The notes beneath the pieces are model-generated. The model made no database searches. It had not been told where the DNA came from and saw nothing but the letters and a program-made list of their open reading frames with translations. Shown one piece after another: positions 25,101 through 35,100 of a stretch of 64,000 nt of DNA. The DNA is from Bolinopsis microptera (taxonomy: Eukaryota > Ctenophora > Tentaculata > Lobata > Bolinopsidae). How positions within the stretch are numbered: the first letter of the stretch is position 1; the number at the start of each line of letters is the position of its first letter. The stretch is from NCBI RefSeq assembly GCF_026151205.1, contig NC_087074.1:13787167-13851166 (forward strand), read 5' to 3'. Made by a program: the position numbers and the translations under genes.

Positions 25101-26994
25101 TCTGTTTATCGAGGAAGGTTGGCTGGACAATGAAACACAACTAGATAACACCCAGAAACCGTTCCCTACTAACAGTGGACCTTACACGAAACTAGGGGAA
25201 AACGATCTGACCGTGAAAGTAACATCCTCTTTCAATCTAACAGCAGATAAACCTGTTTACATCCTAGATAACCTGTTTGAGGAGCGTGATTTGTCAGAAT
25301 TGGCAGAGCACTTCCTCCTCTCCCGGTATATCTACCAGGAGCATGACGACTCAGGGTACACTGACAACGTGGTGTTTATAACCCCTCTGCCGCCCTTTCA
25401 ACTGGTGAGGACTAGAGTCTGGGCGGTGTTGGAGAGAGTGCTGGTTCAGCTAACAGGAAGGGAGGGGTGGTATCCGTACGATGTGTCTAACAATCTGAAC
25501 GAGCCGTGGGACCATACTCGGATACACCCTGACTGTTTCGAGAGGGATGAGTACACCTTGCTTGTCTACTTAAACAAGGAGTATCAGCCTGGTGATCTAG
25601 GAGGGACTGTCTGGTATGATACTGAGAACGGAGAGAATATTCTGGGTTCTGTGATGAACAAGTTCGGGAGGTTAGCAGTGTTTCAGTGTTCGATCCCTCA
25701 TTCTGCTCGACCCCCGCACGCGTACAAACCTGGACCCAGGCTCACGTTTGCTGTTAAAGTAGCAGAGGGGCGAGGTAATGCCGTTGTGAGGAGTATGAGT
25801 GAAACTACAGTCAACAAGGATGGAGATGAGGAGAAATCAGAGGAGGATTTAGAGAATGAACTGTGGGAGGAGTTGCAGGATGAATTGGGTGGGGATGTAG
25901 ATAAGTTGGAAGCTCAGTTTGAGGAGATGGTATCTCAGTGGATTCATGAACAGGGGGAATTATTTGATAATATTCTTAAGTCTGCTGGATCTCCGCACGA
26001 TGATCGTCAAGTTGTCAGAGATGAACTCTAAATTTGACTGCATAATTTTAATGTGTTTAGAATTGAAATTTTTGATTTGAGAATTGGAATTTTAGTCACC
26101 ATATCTAAAGGTTTTATCATAGTTTTAGATTGTTTAGATTTTATTTATATTTATTTTTGTTAATGATAATTTATTATATTAATACATTTGTTAATATATC
26201 ATTATCTTCCAACCTTGCTTAACGTGTGATGATAATTTAAATCAGAAAAATATTTAATTCTTAAGACAATATTGCAAAGTTGTTATCTATCTCAAGAATA
26301 CAATAATGTATTGAGCACAATGAAACTTCAGGTAGGATAACTATTACAAATACATAAGCCTTCAAACTCTTTCAGCACCCAGACGCAGACTCACTTTACG
26401 TAGAGAAAATAGACGTGGGGGAGGCAGAGCCGAGAACCGTCATCAGTGGTTTAAGGAACTTTGTGGCGCAGGATAAGCTAGATGGGGCACTTGTGGCGGT
26501 GGTTTGTAATCTCAAACCTGCTAACATGAGAGGAATTAAGAGTCAAGGTGGGAGTTATTAAATATTTGTATCTTTAATGTGGTAGTTGTGGGTGATAGGG
26601 ATTCTCGATTAGCAAATGTTTATACGCATCAATTTAAGTGCTCCTCTGTATAATTACCCCAAAGCAAATCGATTTAAAAGATCACCACATCACATCTCTC
26701 TTATCTCAACCCCCTCACTCCTCAGGAATGTTACTGTGTGCATCAGACAAGGACCACACGACAGTAGAAGTGCTGACAGTAGCTGAGGGCAGCAAGCCAG
26801 GAGACAGAATCACCAGTGACTTGTTCACCCAGGCTCCGGACACGCAACTCAATCCTAAGAAGAAGATCTTCGAGAAAGTTCAATCTGATCTTACGACGAA
26901 CGATTCTTTGGAGGTTACTTATAAGGGGGAATTGTTAAGAACTTCTGCGGGTCCCATTTTAGCTCCGTCGCTTGTGAAGGCTGCGATTAGATAA
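19166..26994 (+). CDS. YARS1: Cytoplasmic tyrosyl-tRNA synthetase with EMAPII tail and extra N-terminal domain
   Basis: Thirteen in-phase exons: 19166-19273, 19459-19549, 19708-19796, 19951-20097, 20206-20307, 20610-20813, 20999-21172, 21361-21502, 21615-21751, 23965-24043, 24272-24360, 26376-26547 and 26726-26994, about 600 residues. The class I core shows [64 protein letters not shown] and the KMSSS loop (GDKMSSSEP). The C-terminal EMAPII-like tRNA-binding OB fold reads [37 protein letters not shown] and MLLCASDKD. Exons 1-3 add about 95 residues ahead of the usual start ([18 protein letters not shown], then [11 protein letters not shown]), resembling the GST-C-like domain of eEF1B, CARS and AIMP3. 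Human YARS1 (528 residues) lacks this. Introns 9 (21752-23964) and 11 (24361-26375) each carry an intronless same-strand gene. Confidence 0.92.
21819..23558 (+). CDS. TUT1/Star-PAP-like terminal nucleotidyltransferase, nested and intronless
   Basis: Single 579-codon frame inside YARS intron 9. Domain order matches TUT1: a U1/matrin-type C2H2 finger at 32-60 ([10 protein letters not shown], ending HNAGKKHNA), an RRM at about 70-165 ([22 protein letters not shown]), then a polymerase-beta-like nucleotidyltransferase core with [20 protein letters not shown] at about 244-263, which supplies the GS motif and two catalytic Asp, and a third Asp in [11 protein letters not shown] at about 313. A PAP-associated helical region follows ([15 protein letters not shown]). 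The tail is acidic (a Glu run near 545-555). TUT1 uridylates U6 snRNA in the nucleus; Star-PAP activity adds poly(A) to selected mRNAs. Start chosen at the first ATG. The preceding tctcag is a good 3' splice site, and from it the frame is open into the ORF. Confidence 0.8.
   Translation: MVNMETSPSNKKPSPTSKKQKGRTGKEHVSKFHCTTCNVHCPNETTLQQHNAGKKHNANVDNTQRRDKHAMSSVFVGNLPKLAQIRARLVEETGSCVEGKENDKLKSDLNTVFSAYGEIAKIIVDKKHGSYCIIEYKTPSMAQVALSEYQAGKFQPFYGKKLQIKSRTVTEIKPLHQIITESELDKDNIVALLEEAEDDPICALNMVDAAISVSDKVKRTHQEACSRIQTQLNENLPFYSMVLSVYGSAATNLALRDSDLDISLTVGKDKRLDRDDLIRVLKEKCTGVSHVHVIPAPGQGTITRFLDGISNTMFDVLFSNRLGVANTALINTVLSYDGRIARFIRLVVYWRRVVLGARFPKQCIPSSYSITIMCIHFLQQKGFFPDFFQTPLITEHKMIYDLDCSFITDISKLPTPPDVGSIPDLLSGFWSYYGSEFNVETQVASMRSVLKKSEVEETSKDTPHHYVTLFKTSPLAVQDPFVLTHNLTHNVTLECVVFFRDLCRSACSNMSKGAPLYTWMFGGIAGNSASLGGDGASTSSHQDSVEMEEEEEEEEGNKTPVWDESVAVGNKRSVEEMEH
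23965..24360 (+). other. YARS exons 10 and 11 between the two nested genes
   Basis: Only two YARS exons separate the nested genes: 23965-24043 ([20 protein letters not shown]) and 24272-24360 (start of the EMAPII-like domain). The intron between them carries about three imperfect tandem copies of a GCATTCTTAGTTTTAATGA-like unit at 24093-24160. Confidence 0.7.
24526..26031 (+). CDS. Secretory-pathway 2-oxoglutarate/Fe(II) oxygenase, nested and intronless
   Basis: Single 501-codon frame inside YARS intron 11, same strand. Residues 1-23 are a signal peptide ([17 protein letters not shown]). The N-terminal half (about 40-230) has no clear family but predicts an alpha/beta fold. The C-terminal half is a prolyl-4-hydroxylase-like double-stranded beta helix: the metal-binding HxD is His334-Pro-Asp336 (HTRIHPDCF), followed by [20 protein letters not shown], the distal His in [12 protein letters not shown] (His392) and the 2-oxoglutarate-binding basic residue Arg405 ([10 protein letters not shown]). 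The last 90 residues are acidic and helical. NxT sites (NATG, NETQ, NLT) fit ER passage; no KDEL is present, so it may be ER-resident by another means or secreted. The substrate is unknown. An acceptor-like tacatctag lies 6 bases before the ATG. Confidence 0.75.
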   Translation: MFLSSSLLVYTLLSLCLISHTSGVTSHSSDLGVISHHRSWKSTELEEFAEYIHFGLCWKYYHTDDGINWQLNFNEILSSPLVDQMTQLVEIDRSKVQFQNATGRILRRGDDVRVNRFCRDQSQSGSVVLLVLFTPEDRNDYGELLFFDDVMSDVTKTLRPSDFSVIKFSCRQPYQWQYPAIQTQKGLVFIQFLFIEEGWLDNETQLDNTQKPFPTNSGPYTKLGENDLTVKVTSSFNLTADKPVYILDNLFEERDLSELAEHFLLSRYIYQEHDDSGYTDNVVFITPLPPFQLVRTRVWAVLERVLVQLTGREGWYPYDVSNNLNEPWDHTRIHPDCFERDEYTLLVYLNKEYQPGDLGGTVWYDTENGENILGSVMNKFGRLAVFQCSIPHSARPPHAYKPGPRLTFAVKVAEGRGNAVVRSMSETTVNKDGDEEKSEEDLENELWEELQDELGGDVDKLEAQFEEMVSQWIHEQGELFDNILKSAGSPHDDRQVVRDEL

Positions 26995-27755
26995 TTTATT
27001 TGAAAAGTTTTAGTTGGTGGTGAAAAAAAATATTTCATTTGTTCATGGCTAAGTTTAGCTACCTTGTAAACTTGTTGTTAGGTCTCTATAAAATATATCT
27101 TCATCTCTAGATCAAGCTAGTTAGATGAATAAGAGGTGCGTCCAATGTTCATAAAGTGGTGTTTTTATGGGAGTTGTTAAGCTTCTGTTGGTCATCAAAA
27201 TGAGTGCAGTAATTGTGACACGTAAGAGCGCAAATATATGAGATGCTGGGCCTACATATTCATAAACATTAACAATTAACAATAAAGTAAGTAATTACTC
27301 TACGGCAGAATTTCATAAGACTTTTAAAACTGCTCTGTCCCACACTGTCATTGACACATGAATGCACTGATTCTGACTATTCCAATGATGAAAATGTATT
27401 GAGCATTACTTACTTCTCATAAGAACTAGAAGCCAAAATATTAAAATTCACGGAGCTTTGAAAAATGTTGCGATATTTTTTAACATTGATATGACAACTT
27501 TCACCAATTTTTGATTTGATTCAAAATCTGAAATCATTCGTCTAAAGAAAACTGCGAACAGGTGATATACCCATCTAATCGTGCATCGGAAATAACGCAG
27601 GATCGAGGAGGCGTATTATATTATACTAATTGAAGCAAAGAAAATAAAACAACCATATTAGCAACAAGAGAAACGCCATTGTCGGACTTGAGGAGAGTGA
27701 GGACTCCTCAAACTACATTAAATTAATTCCTTCTGTAACGTCCTGAATAAATATA
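26995..27755. other. YARS 3' flank, no gene seen
   Basis: AT-rich; ACAATAAAG near 27282 could be a distal poly(A) signal. No coding frame or repeat recognised before the element that starts at 27756. Confidence 0.4.
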
Positions 27756-28558
27756 CCTTACTCGGGATTATTACGACGGATTTATTAACGACCGGTTAAA
27801 ATATGGTTCGGGAAAAATATGGCGAAATTGCTCAAAACCCACCACATTTTCCCGGTCGCCATTTTACCGGTGTCCAACCTTTCAAAATTTTAGATTCAAA
27901 AATTTTGTCTCAGATGTAAATTTCCTTATTAGAGATAAGCAAGTTTAGAAATTTTCGCATTGCTAAAACTTGTGAAACAAGTCGAATTATCAATAATTGT
28001 TGAAAGTAGACAGAAATAATGACTCGTGGTTAATAAAACTAGATGGAAAATAATTTTTAACATTTGAAGCGTAAAAACCAGATCGATATTAAGATAGAGG
28101 GAGAGCTGTTTAGTCTTCCAATAAGTTGTAATCATCTTCGTTATCTTCATCTGGATCATCCCTTTCATCAGTTTTAATTAATTCAAGTTTTAATTTAACT
28201 GTTACTTTTACTTTGAGTCCTATTTCATTATGTAGAGATAGTCAATACCTAAGAAATTAAAAATTGGCCTATTTAAATCAAATTTGACAATAAGGATATA
28301 TGACAAGAATTGGGCAAAAAGGTGCATTTTTTGCAATTTTAGCCAAATGAAGTCGAAAAACCTACAACAAGTGTCCCAATAGTCTTCTTTAGTGAATATA
28401 AGACAACGATTAAAATATGAGCACCCATACCCCTTGGGAACCCTAAAAGCTGAGTAGGCGGGTTAATTAACGACCGGTGAAAATGTGGTTCGGGAAAAAT
28501 ATGGCGAAATTACCCTAAACCCACCACTTTATCCCGGTCATAATAATCCCGAGTAAGG
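27756..28558. mobile_element. 803-bp TIR element with TA duplication and internal hairpin repeats
   Basis: Perfect 18-bp terminal inverted repeats, CCTTACTCGGGATTATTA at 27756-27773 and its reverse complement at 28541-28558, flanked on both sides by TA. Inside, a segment of about 76 bp (TTAACGACCGGT..., GGTTCGGGAAAAATATGGCG) occurs twice in direct orientation at about 27782-27857 and 28462-28539. Each copy is itself an imperfect hairpin (GACCGG...AAAAT against ATTTT...CCGGTC). There is no transposase frame, so it is non-autonomous. TA duplication suggests Tc1/mariner-type mobilisation. Confidence 0.75.
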
Positions 28559-29162
28559 TAGTTACGAAAACAATATTTACTAAACATTGCTGAACAAGTA
28601 TATGGACCTGCGTGCGCGGCTCCAATTGCGCGGCATGTGCGTGGTGGAATTGTTACAGACGATACGAAACAGTTTACTTTCATCACAAATTTGGACGTAA
28701 ATCTAGTGATGTGAGTTTTATTAAGTGAAATTTTATTGAAATTTGTTATCCCCTTGGAGATGGGCAGTAATTAAAGTTTTCTGAACAGAATTAAACCAAG
28801 CAAAACAACACTCTATATCTGTACAATAATAATAATCATAACTGTATATTTACAATAGCTTAATAAACTACATTCGAAACTAAATTTAAAACTTTGCCAA
28901 CTACCTAATTCTTTTAAAATAACATACTGTTTCCACTTACCATCAAAAATAATTCTTATATCTAGCCTTGAAAAATCTGTGCTAGATAATAATTATTAAG
29001 ATATAAACTTTTTTGACTATGTGCATGTTGGTTATCATTAGAAATTTAAAGTCTGTAAACTGTAGAGTGATATTTTTTCTCAAAATAATTGCTGTTGCCA
29101 CGTGTTAAAAATTACCGATATACCTCAACGATAATAACTTATATCAATAATTTAAAGCAGTT
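28559..29162. other. Spacer between TIR element and lamin 3' end, no gene seen
   Basis: AT-rich sequence, likely the lamin 3' UTR or flank on the minus strand. No coding frame supported. Confidence 0.35.
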
Positions 29163-32100
29163 TCAAAAGGCACTTTTTGGCCTGGGATAGTCGTGAAAAG
29201 TCGCGTTGTTCCTCGCCCATCGGTCACTTGCTGCCAGAAAATCGTCTGAAATATTGATGGTCAAACAATTTAAGATAAATTTCCAAAGTGCAGTCATCAA
29301 ACAGCGACAGCACTTCTTCATCATTTGATGATTGTCAATATTACTGAACATCTTCAGTACCTTTAAGAAATGATTCAAGTAAGTACAAAGATCAACGAAA
29401 AACGAAGAACCTAGAAATATCTAGAATCTGAAAGTATGCAAGGAAATTTAAATCATGCGCGATATACCTGGGGATCGATTACATATTGCGTATAACACAT
29501 CAAAACGGTTTACATAATATGTGAACGAACCCTTAAGAAAGCTCAAAGGTGTAAAATGTATTATAACCAAGAAGCATGGGAGTTCTATTAGAGTATCACA
29601 ATGTCATTTGCAAATCCCCAAAATGATCCAAAACATGAATATTTTGAACAGTATGGAATCTGCAGATAACACGGTAGTCAGTAAAAAATATGCTTCACAA
29701 TTACTAGCTTTTACATTGATTAACCTACTACTATTCGCATTTCACCCCTTTTTTTGGTTCGCTGAAAGTCAGAGAATTCTTGCTCAATGACAAAGTAGAA
29801 ATTAATTGTATATGTAATTGCACGAGGGCTTATTGATTATAAGTAGTGATGAAATGGAGAGATAACCACAGCTATCTCTCACATAAAGATAATGTAAAAT
29901 TGCTTCCACATTTTATGAATTTCAGCTCCAATCCTCAACAAAATTACAACATTCCAGATGAGCAAATAAAGAAACAAGTCAGTTTTCTGTGCTTGTAGTT
30001 TTTAGTTCCTCTAAATCTGAACGAATTATCCATTCATCTTGCTCTCATAATCTACAATTTGAGCTAATGAACGACCATAACATATTCTCTAATACATCAG
30101 TAATTGGCAAAACTTATTCGTGATCAATAAACTAAAATTCTCATCAGACTACAATCCTACATTTAGTTATCAACCCCACATTTATTAAGACACATACCTC
30201 GGTTTCTGTTTTGTTTGTAAGAGAGAATGTTAGGGGAGCTGGCGGCTGGAGGCATACTGAAACCCATACTCCTCTCATCTAGTGTAGTCTTAATAACCCT
30301 GTCACGTGATGGCCCCTGGTCACGTGTCACTCCCGGTGGGCTCACTCTTCTTAATAAAACACGTGTTGAGTAATACTAATATTCAGTTTGTAAGAAGTAA
30401 ATTTATTGTAATTATAAGTTTAACAGTAATAAAGTTAGTTAGTAAGCTAACTATGACGAATATGTAACTAACACTAAACATATTACTATGAATCCTACCC
30501 ATGAGTAGATTTAGGTCGTCTAGTAATAGCAGTGGTGTTGTTAAGGCCAGTAGAAGCCTGTCCATTAGGCTTGTACAGCACTGTGTTAACATCAGGTCCA
30601 ATAGCCCAGGCTTCCTGATCCTTCCATAGCAAGTCAGAGGGAGGGTTGTGTAGAGCTTGGCTCTGATTCGACCAAATCTGAAATATTATTTGTAATTAAA
30701 TGTGATTTCAGATATTATGAAGTGATGCTCGGACCGCTGGAAAATTTTATTTCTCATAAATATTTTGGAATTTTCCGTATAAATTCAAGATAAGCTCCTA
30801 GAATGCTTCAAGATAAGCTCAAGCATTTATGAACTTGATGAGGTCTGATCGTCATCTTCTAATGCAGCGTTCGATGTCTGTGTGAAGGTGAAATGGTGAC
30901 ATCCTCTGAATCAGTCAGAGGTCGAGTGTTATCGGGTATACTTCTGTAGTAGTTGTACAGCAATACTAAGGCAATGAGACTACTGCGGACCCTCCACCGG
31001 CGAAACCTTGTTAACAAAGCCGCAGTCAAGGTTTGGTGAACGGTAGTTAAAGCGCTTAATAAGGGACATAAGTCAAAGTGGTAGAGCAACATCATGTAGT
31101 GGACATCTTGAGAAATGAGTAATAGGTAGCATGTAAGGTTGCTCTTTCATAAATCGTCTTCCTACTCCGATAATAAATTACATCAAGTCTTGAAAATTAT
31201 TCGAGAAGAATCTCGAATAATTTAGTTGCAGCGTGCCACATGGCTATCTAAACTGCAAAGCCTACCCATTGCTGAGCAAGGCCGTTGTCTTCTTCGACGA
31301 GCGGGATCATCAATAATGAGGTCTGATCGTCATCTTCTAATAATCGATGTCTGTGTGAAGGTGAAATGGTGACATCCTCTGGATCAGTTAGATTTAAATC
31401 TAGATCTAAATTATTCGAGATTCTTCTCGAATAATTTTCAAGACTTGATGTAATTTATTATCGGAGTAGGAAGACGATTTATGAAAGAGCAACCTTACAT
31501 GCTACCTATTACTCATTTCTCAAGATGTCCACTACATGATGTTGCTCTTTGACTTACGTCCCTAAAGCGCTTTTAACTACCGTTCGCCAAACCTTGACTG
31601 CGGCTTTGTTAACAAGGTTTGGCCGGTGGAGGGTCCGCAGTAGTCCCATTGCCTTAGTATTGCTGTACAACCACTAAATTTATGAACTTAGCTGGTCTTG
31701 CACGAGAAACTTAACTCAAATACGAAAATATCACATGACTATCATACAACCCAGTAAGTAAGGTTGCTGGATATAAAATACCAGGACCATGTTAAAAGTT
31801 ATCTTAACCTCGTTACTTTTCTTTACGTTGAATAAAACGATAAGAAGCCAACCTTCTATTTCTAGCATTATATTACAAGTCACTTTCCTTTTGTTGCTGA
31901 CCGCTAACAATATATTTTATATTTACGATTCTCTAAATACGGTAATTTTCCCCAATAATTTGCTTGCTAGACGTCAGCAGCCTGTCACTCCACCATATCT
32001 TCGTTTTAAACACATTAAAGCCTAAGGTCCCCAGGTAAAGTGTTAACTGGTAACATAGGTTGACGATGCATAAGGTGGGACTATGTATCTTATTAATTTT

Positions 32101-35100
32101 GAAAAACATGTAATAATCAATTACTTAACAACCATTTTCATTCCAGATTGAACCATGGCCCCAAAAGTTTGTGTACCAGCAGATTTTGGTAGACACCACA
32201 TTGGAGCACCAAGTCACGGTAACCTTACCTTCAACCTTGGAGAGGGGGTTCAGATCAAAGCTAACTCCATTATACTGTCCCTGAACAGTCCTATTATAGA
32301 TGACCTGACAACAGACCTTCACCTGACGTCACTAGAAGCTGAGGACTTCAGCAGGGAGGCAGTGGACTGTTTTATTGAGGCTTCCTACACAGGAGAAATA
32401 GAGGCAGTAACTCTAGGAAACTTCAGAGACGTGAACAAGATGAGTCGTGTGTTTGATGTTAGTTGGCTTATTGCCAGATGTGAGAAGTACTTTGTGTCGT
32501 ACCTGGATAAACTAGACAGTGAGAGTAGCTACCCTGATATGCTGTTTGCTGTAGAGGAGGCTGTTTATCTGCTGTCTACTGTAAAGAAAAGAGATTTCCT
32601 TGACCTGGTAATACTTAAAATGAGCACTGCATTCTCCCACGCCATCAGAGGGAGTTTCATCGTGGATTACTTGTTCGATGTAGGAACCTGTACGAATATA
32701 AAACTTGATGCCTGTATCGCTATCGTCCAAGACGATTTACATGTTTTGGTGAACGTACTTATAGCGCATCTGGAAAAGCAAGGATTTGAGAGTCTTGACG
32801 TCAACAGTAAACATCTGTTAAGAAATATAGATTTGAGTGCTAGCTTTGCAGATAATTCTTCTCTCCACACAAAACTATTTGCAACGCTGGAATGTATTAA
32901 GAATGTTGGAAAAGAGGAGTATCAACTGTTCGTGGCATTGCACAAACAAATAACGAGTAGATATTGCACTTTCAATCCTGAAGCAGAGATTCTTCCTGAA
33001 CTAGAGATTCGTTCTGAAGTAGAGGTTCGTCCTGAAGTAGAGATTCGTACTGAAGTAGAGGTTCGTCCTGAAGTAGAGATTCGTCCTGAAGTAGTGAAGC
33101 GTCCTAAAATAGAGATTCGTCCTGAAGTAGTGATTTGTCCTGAAGTAGAGATTTGTCCTTTTTCACCAAAGGACTTTAATATTAATAAAGACACCACCTT
33201 CGACGTTGAATTTCAAAAACGTGCCTCAAATTTAGGCGTTACAAATTTATATTCATTCTTAGATGGACTAATTTGGATGAAAAAAATCTGTGATTATGAA
33301 ATTCCTAAAGACATATCATCGAGAATCGTTGCTGTTAAAAAAGAGCGTGGGTGGGGCCGGATAGATATAGATTATTTTGTAACCTGGCTTGGTATTGAGG
33401 GAAATTGTCCTGAGGCTGAACTTTTCTTTGAGGAAGATCAAGTTAACCGCATAAACTTGACGGACTATCTTACAGCTGAAGATTTTGTGAGAAAATATTT
33501 CCACCAAAACTCCTCATTTGAATTCGAGCTAGCAGATACCAAGTATGCTAATCTGAAATTTGTTTTTACGACAATCGCCATGGAAGGAGACAATCCGGAC
33601 ACATTCAAAATGAACTTAGCAGAGCTTGATCCAGACCAGCCACTTTCTCACCCAATGCCAAGATTACACGTAGCTTTACAGATCAGTATAATAACTGTTG
33701 AATCTGGGAATATTTCAGTGATAACACCCGTGTTCGGCAAACCAACATGTGATAAAACCAAAACATACTGGAATTGGAGTTATTTACAATTTCACGGTGA
33801 ACAAGTCAGTAATTTAGACATGTTATGGGGTGAATGCGGACCCCTGTTATATCGTACATTTTTGGTAGTTGAGAAATGTAGATTGGTAGCATATCTAGTA
33901 GAATAAACTAAAAACAGTTGAATTGTTTTATTATCTGTTGGCTTTACAGCTAACAGATAATTAATCGAGGAAGAGGAACTTTACCAGTCAAGTAAAAGAC
34001 TGTAAGCTTTATTACGTTGTGAGACTAGAGCGGTTAAAAGTTTATCTTGATATGGTCTTTAAAGCTATTGTTAAAATCAATATCTTTGAAAAAGTTTGAC
34101 GATTGTTGTTATTATAGAAAAAATTGGGTTAATATATTGTGTTACCTATAATAAGATAGAGTAAAATTTTCAAAGTACAATTCGATTATACTATGTGACT
34201 GAAGTTTATCTCTGAACCAGTCTATTTGTTAAATGTTACATCAATAGTACAATTCAATAGTACATATTGATTAATGTACACATAAACAGTATTATTGATT
34301 GAATAGTTGACTTGAAACTATTAATTCATAATTTCTTTAGTTTTCCTGTAATTGGTTGCAAATTTAAATCTTATTACTTCAAGTCATACATGATAAGAGA
34401 TGTTGTAACGTCAGTGAAGCAGCAGATAATTTGTTTATTTTTTCCTTGACATCCGAGAGAAGCAAACATATAATTAATATAAATAGTTACAAGAGTTATC
34501 GACATGGACACCAGACATCTCTGCCGAATAACAAATCTCCTCCGTCTCGGGGCAGTCAGGAACTAACTGCTGCTCCTGTATATTAGCGATAAGAAAGAAA
34601 ACAAATTGCAGCTCCATGTGTGCTTGTTAGCATGCTTGCTGTGTGCAGGCCAGCACGTATAGTAATCCAGCGTTAATGGCATTACACGTGTGTTTACAAG
34701 CGCTTCTAGTCGTGTAGAGAGTCATTGTGTTGTCCTTCTCGTCAGGGAGCCAGTGCACGCTGGACAACTGTGCAACATATAATCCGGAGATTGGTCTGAA
34801 GATTAACCAGTGGTGTAAATACTGGCTGAGTTGGCTGGGCTGCATGTTCGGTGTAAGGCGGTGTGTTCGAGAAAAGTGTTAGAAATATTATAAAATTATG
34901 CAGAAGTTTAGCAGCCGCCAATGGTTATCTCTCAAAGGAGTAAGAGCATTTTCATTGAGAAGCAGTAGGAGAATTGACTTGGGGTGCCAAAAGAAACTGT
35001 AGTTGTAGTTGCTTTTTATCCGCAGCAGTTTCAGAGGAATCGTAACGTAACACATTGTTTCAATAAAAACTATGTTACATTTATAAGATAGACAATAGAC

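Noticed and set aside
32922-33197. Antisense frame of Ser-Gly-Arg repeats
   Set aside because: Shadow of the 18-bp minisatellite in the BTB gene.
34627-34845. 72-codon minus-strand Cys-rich frame in the lamin intron
   Set aside because: No signal peptide, no partner exon with matching phase, no family.
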